Part shown: positions 58,598-64,000 of the stretch, one piece after another
Layout of the letters: each line of letters begins with the position of its first letter
Position numbering within the stretch: position 1 is the stretch's first letter
From: Mytilus californianus
Lineage: Eukaryota; Mollusca; Bivalvia; Mytilida; Mytilidae
Length of the DNA stretch: 64,000 bases
NCBI RefSeq assembly: GCF_021869535.1
Contig: NW_026262701.1
Location: 47,247,278-47,311,277 of the forward strand
Reading direction: 5' to 3'
Made by a program: the position numbers and the translations under genes
Notes under the pieces: generated by a model
Told to the model about the DNA's origin: nothing
What the model saw: only the letters and a program-made list of their open reading frames with translations
Database searches by the model: none

Positions 58598-58815
58598 TAG
58601 GGACGAAAGATACCAGAGGGACATTCAAACTCATAGATCGAAAACAAACTGACACCGCCATGGCCAAAATAAAAAGACAAACAGACAAATAATAGTACAG
58701 ATGACACAACATAGAAAACTAAAGTCTAAGCAACACGAACCCCACCAAAAACTGGGGGTGATCTCAGGTGCTCCGGAAGGGTAAGCAGATCCTGCTCCAC
58801 ATGTGGCACCCGTCG
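58598..58815 (+). repeat. Family B, copy 2 of a pair
   Basis: Very close to the copy at 45235-45475: CGAAAGATACCAGAGGGACA through GGGGGTGATCTCAGGTGCTC and AAGCAGATCCTGCTCC. Confidence 0.88.
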
Positions 58816-59354
58816 TATTGCTTATGTTATTACAAATCCGGTAAATAGTCTAATTCGGTAGGTCACATTCGTGAAAAGGGAAGGGTATTGTAGTTACGAC
58901 ATAAGGAACATATCCGATATCATCTGTGAAACGGTTATTCCATAACGGTTAACCAACTCGTGATTGCAATCTAATAAAATAAACTTTAATTTCACAGACA
59001 AACCATCTCCAACAAGCTACTACATTGTACGTATACTGTTATATAACCCTAGATTAAACCGACGAGAAAAGGCATCATCCGACTTACCAAAGGCGCTGGT
59101 GGTATTGCCGTTTATCTGTTCACGAGTTCAATTATCACTGTTTGAAAGAAATAATTAAGAAGTTATAAAACTAATTGTTGGGCGTAATTCAATACGGACG
59201 ATCCTCTGAAAATATACATAATTGAAATAGGAAATGGTATACATGTATAGAAGCAACACAGTACATCATAATTATATAAAACATATAGACAGTACACACG
59301 TCCTATTACCGGCAGTTAGTACTGCAGAGACAACAGGTAACAAAAATAAAATTC

Positions 59355-59830
59355 TGCTGTACAAGATTGCAAAAGACATTGTATTGCAATGGTTATCGGA
59401 ACGGCTGACAAAAAATCTACTGTCCAAGATTGCAAAATCCGTAGTATTGTAATGGTAATCGGAACATCTGACAAAAATCTACTGTCCAAGATTGCCAAAG
59501 CCATTGTATTGTAATGATAATCGGAACAGCTGACAAAAATCTAATGTCCAATTATATTGTAATGATAATCGGAACAGCTGACAAAAAATCTAATGTCCAA
59601 TTATATTGCAATGGTAATCGGAACATCTGACAAAAATCTACTGTACAAGATTGCCAAAGCCATTGTATTGTAATGGTAATCGAAACAGCTGACAAACATC
59701 TACTGTCCAAGATTGCCAAAGACATTGTATTGTAATGGTAATCGGAATAGCTGACCAAAATCTACTGTCCAAGATTGCCAAAGCCATTGTATTGCAATGG
59801 TAATCGGAAAAAAAATCTACTGTATACACG
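59355..59830. repeat. About 62-bp tandem repeat, seven to eight units
   Basis: The units share AAGCCATTGTATTGTAATGG, TAATCGGAACAGCTGACAAA and ATCTACTGTCCAAGATTGC; some are shortened. The overlapping short open frames on the minus strand follow the repeat. Confidence 0.9.
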
Positions 59831-60714
59831 ATATCAAAAACAGTTGTTTTAAATGGCAATCGGTAACACAGATTCTATTGTATCTCCCGTAATGATAGAC
59901 GGTAATAGGGTGTGGCATGATAAACATCAGAATCATATTTTTCTGCGTTTAAGATTGTATTGAATATGACATCAAACTTATTGACCAATGTGTCAATAAA
60001 CTGTTATATTTACAACTTAACAATTACTTTTAAACTGTTGGTGTTTTATATATACGTATTTACATATGTAGATATAATTGTAACTATTAGCTACTTTTGA
60101 CACTATGTAAAAAACATTCATTCAAAAATAAAGATGATGTATTGCTATGGACTAATTTCTTGACAATGAGATATTTGATATCAGAACTATAAACCATAAT
60201 TTTATACCTACAGTAAATAAAGAATCAAATGTTCATGTCAGAGGTATGGACCATTAAATTTAACATAAACCACATCTTTGTACACACAAACGTATTTTGT
60301 AGTGAAAGAATTCACATTTAAGTCTCGTAAATTTGAGTTTATGTCCGCGATTATTCTACCTCACATGTTAAAATGTCTTTGATTTTGTCAAAGTATTTGT
60401 CAAGAAAATATTGAACCATCTAAGCAGTGATATGCCATAATTTAGAGAGAGAATTGTAAATCGGAGTTTCTGTTTATTCTGAAAGGAACTTAACCACATC
60501 CATTGTCAAAGGCTTACCATCAAAATGAAATAAAAATGAAAGTAGAGTGATTTGATTATCTTGATATATATACAAAGATACAAAGATACACGGAAATAAG
60601 ACGAGCCTTTTAGCCGAAATAAGTATATAATACATATGGATAAGAAAATTAATAGAAGATAATAAAGATAATACAGTTTAAGATATATATAAACTACGAG
60701 AACAAGCAAATACT

Positions 60715-60995
60715 AAATTCAAAACAAGTCTCGAGGAGAGAAAGACACACAACTAAGGGTCCATTCTCAAACATGCTGTTCAATAAATAGTTACGTCTGA
60801 AGGCGACAAAGCCAAACAAATAAGGATCTGTTCTCATACATGCCATGCTGTTCGGTAAGCTACGTCTCAATGAGAAAAACAACATAGGGTCCGTTCTCAT
60901 AAATAGTGTGCTGTTTGGTAAGTAGTTAGTCTTAAGTAGAGGAGGACAAACAACTAAGCGTCCGTCCTCTTACATGTAATGTTGTTCGGTTAGTA
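60715..60995. repeat. About 70-bp tandem repeat, four units
   Basis: The units share GGGTCCRTTCTCATA-like text, a TGCTGTTCGGTAAG segment and TAGTTACGTCT. Each unit is diverged. Confidence 0.75.
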
Positions 60996-61694
60996 GTTAC
61001 GATGTTTAGAAATAAGCATATGCATGTCAGGTATAGGCAAGGATTTGTTTTATTAGGAATGCAAAAGAATAGTATCAAAAACCGAAAAAATAAGAATATA
61101 ACGGTTACTATACATGACAAATTTATATATATACAACAGGTTGTAATTTGTATTATGTAATAAGCTTTATTCGGACGCACGGAATTACAAAGCCGGTGTT
61201 ATTTCTTTTATTGTAACTCAAAACACAACATGAACAAAGCATCCATCATATTTATTAATAAGTATATATACGGTAATTGACCAATGAAGATATGAACAAA
61301 ATGAAATGTTAGGTAAACTTCAATGAAACCGCGACCATATTATTACAAAAAATATTAAACCAAAAGCCATTTAGAGGGTAAACCAAGTTTTTAATAATAG
61401 ACTGATGTATACACCATTTAAAGCTCTAAATCGTCCACAGTCAATTAAAGCTGTCAACAAATAAAGTTAAGAGGAACAATCAAAGATCAGTCATTAACGC
61501 ACAATTCTACAGATAACGAAACACTTTGAGATATGACATACGACAACTGCTGATGAGGTTCCTGAACCTGACGCTCGCAATTCTTAAGAAGGCTTTACAT
61601 AGTCAACAATGCAACAATGGAATAATGAGAATTTTCCTCTTTGAAATCGCGTCAAGATGGTTAAATTTAGGCTGACTTTTCTTTATGTATTAGC

Positions 61695-61736
61695 TCGGGT
61701 GGTGGTGGTGGTGGTGGTGGTGGTGGGGGGGGGGGA
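61695..61736 (+). repeat. (GGT)n followed by a G run
   Basis: About ten GGT units run into a homopolymer of about ten G. It is a strong candidate for G-quadruplex formation on the plus strand. It is intergenic. Confidence 0.92.
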
Positions 61737-62269
61737 TGCACTTCAATACTGAATTGATAGGGGTGTCGCTGGGGTTCTGTTATCCCACCCTTTACATTTA
61801 ATTTAGATTTTTAAAATGTATACCTTTTCATATATTGCGTAGGTAAAAATATAACCTTTTTTCCCATATTGTATGGGTTTCGTGTGTGGTGTGGTGGAAA
61901 AGTGGAATATCAAAGTGTCAAATGAGGGAAAATTTGTGGATAAAACACAGCCGCGAACACCAAGAAAGTTACAGGGCTTTTCATATAGCAAGTAACGGGA
62001 ACTTTATCGACCTTATCATATATTTCTGATAGTTTTCCCCACCTTTTCGCATATTTTCAAGCTGGAAAATGTGACCTATTCCAGCGGCACGTCCTATCAC
62101 CTTGTATATTTGTATATAGGAAGTAGCCCCTTCTCATACGAATCTTTGTAAATTATTAACGACTTTTATGATTTTTTTATTTTCTAAGGTAGCCTTCTAA
62201 TTTAATTTCAGCTTTCAGTTTACTACATAGTATAATGGAAAGAAAAATAAAAAAAGAATTGTTTCACAT

Positions 62270-62415
62270 TTGTAATTGCCGGGCCTTTTATAGCTTACTA
62301 TGCTGTATGGGTTCTGCTCATCGCTGGAGGCCGAACGGTGACCTATAGTTGTTAAATTCTACGTCATTTGGTCTCTAGAAAGTTCTCTCATTGGCAATCA
62401 TACAACATCTTCTTA
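62270..62415 (+). repeat. Interspersed repeat family A, 3' part
   Basis: It contains GGGCCTTTTATAGCTTACTA, TGGAGGCCGAACGGTGACCT and the end CTCATTGGCAATCATACAAC. Confidence 0.78.
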
Positions 62416-62924
62416 TTTTTAAATTGACAACCAATGGTTGTATACGTCAAATTGTCCTCGTATATAGCAAAGTTGTTTTCTTCTTCTTTTTATGTGAAAC
62501 CTTCACCCTTCGTCTATTGACGTTAAAACATACAAGAGTAATATGCATTTAAATTTATAAATATACTATATCTACTGTACGAGGTTAAATGGTCATTTTA
62601 CAATCACGAAATCTAACGGAATAAACAGAAAAACAAGGGATGTAACAATCCTTTATAAGTACCTTCAACAGGAAATATCTACATTCCACTTCAATTTTCA
62701 TTCATTAATTCTTTATTTTACCTACAATTTCCTATATATTCTTGATGTTGTATAGTATTTCATTTACTACGACTCTGTCAATCAACGGTCCCTCTCATTC
62801 ATAAAACGGAAGTAGTATATAATATGATAATTAATTGGACTACAGTAAAATATTCTTTGAACCTTTTTCTTTAAGCATCAATATCGCCCCCAGAAATGAA
62901 TATACACATTGACATCGTATCAAT

Positions 62925-63165
62925 TTAATTGGTTGATGGTTTCTTGTATAACGTCCAGTGACAAATATTTGAGGCATATTCACCATATAATTATCAATTA
63001 ATACAATAGGTATCTCCTTCAAAGTTGATTGACCGACATGAATGTAGGACAATTTAGAAAGCCATACACCTAAACAGGCAATCTATAGGCCCCCAAAGAG
63101 TTTTTGCCAGGGGTCTTAAACAGGAGACGTGAAACCGGATTCAACGTCACCATTATGTTCCCAGC
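62925..63165. repeat. Interspersed repeat family C, copy 3
   Basis: It shares CCAGTGACAAATATTTGAGG and CAATTAATACAATAGGTATC with copies at 50625 and 51580, followed by a weaker match around CCCCCAAAGAGTTTTTGCC. Confidence 0.55.
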
Positions 63166-64000
63166 ATTATTTTTTTAAATACTGGCCTCCTCCAAAAAAT
63201 CAAAACAAATGATAATATTTGCAGATTTCAAAGAACCAAACAAGAACTTAAAGGGAACGTACGTCGGGCAAATTGGTCCGCACACCTTATATCCACTTCA
63301 AGTAATGCATGTGTAAACTACGCATTGTCTTTGTAGCATTCCAATCAAAACCAGAAATTTAAAACAGGTTAATTAAACACTACCTTGTGAGGTAAACTTT
63401 AATTAAATCATTACATTTCAATTTTGGTCAATGTTACAACTTTACTAATGACAAAGTCCAGCTGAACAAAATTTTAGTTGCTTTTGAAAAAAGAAATGCA
63501 TCTGCTTGTAGCCTCAGTGAGATAAGTATTATAAATACGAATCTTATAGATGCATTTTATCTTAGTAATTCTGAATATTACCAGAAACAATACGTTTAGT
63601 TTTTTAAACGATAGTACTAAGTTGTAGAAACCAGGTCATGAAAATCATACCTGCGAGATATAAAATATCATATTTCTTTCGTTACCGCCTCTGTAATCAC
63701 GAAAGCTACAGCTATAATCGTTGACTAAGGTAACTTTATATTTTAAACCACGGATAATCTATGTTACACTGTAACCGTAGTATATAACATCGGTGTGCAA
63801 TACTACTACTATCATATGAAGTGAAATTCATTCAATCGTTCATTCGGTTTAAAAATGATTTTTTTAACATCAATTCATTATTTTATTTTTTCTTTGTGTA
63901 TTATTTCTCAGTTGCTTCTCGTTTTTTGTGCATATCCGTCTTTTTCGTCACGTTTGGAGAAAGATTTGAAAATTTTATCCAGATTATTGCCAGGATATTA
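63166..64000. other. Intergenic, nothing recognised
   Basis: AT-rich sequence up to the right edge without a convincing frame, repeat match or RNA gene. Confidence 0.5.

Overview
The window looks like bivalve nuclear DNA, most likely a mussel (Mytilus-like). It is AT-rich and intron-rich. It holds many short interspersed repeats of bivalve type, fold-back elements, a tRNA-derived SINE with the GCGTTAAAC tail seen in bivalve SINEs, and a decayed non-LTR retrotransposon fragment. There is no prokaryotic gene organisation. The species call is an inference from repeat style and protein type, not from a database match.

One gene dominates the window. It lies on the minus strand from its ATG at 44365 to beyond the left edge (base 1). 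I could place 35 exons, all with GT/AG borders and a reading phase that stays continuous from first to last: about 5.87 kb of coding sequence, about 1,955 residues, with the C-terminus outside the window. The predicted product is a secreted or extracellular-matrix protein. In order it has a signal peptide, two VWA domains (each one 564-bp exon), two ShK-type six-cysteine domains, two ten-cysteine VWC modules, a third ShK domain, ten more complete VWC modules and the first half of a thirteenth. Each VWC module is split over two exons: a first half of 115, 118 or 124 bp carrying cysteines 1-5, and a second half carrying cysteines 6-10 followed by a variable linker that becomes Pro/Thr-rich toward the C-terminus. 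All modules are phase 1-1 units, as expected for growth by exon duplication. A TATA box and a CRE-like site lie just upstream of the start.

The most unusual structure is in VWC module 10. A 45-bp tandem repeat (13 units, 6611-7155) spans the 3' splice site of the first-half exon, so 13 potential acceptors lie exactly 45 bp apart. The array is open in the coding frame, so the exon could be 115 bp, 655 bp or any 45-bp step between, adding up to 12 copies of a 15-residue, two-cysteine peptide.

The introns carry many mobile or fold-back elements: a 4.77-kb terminal-inverted-repeat element (29407-34171) with ATTAT flanks, several MITE-like elements, satellite-bearing elements and copies of two abundant mussel-type repeats. 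From about 44.45 to 64 kb the sequence is upstream and intergenic. I found no supported gene there, only repeats, tandem arrays, a SINE, a possible tRNA-derived head and a LINE remnant.
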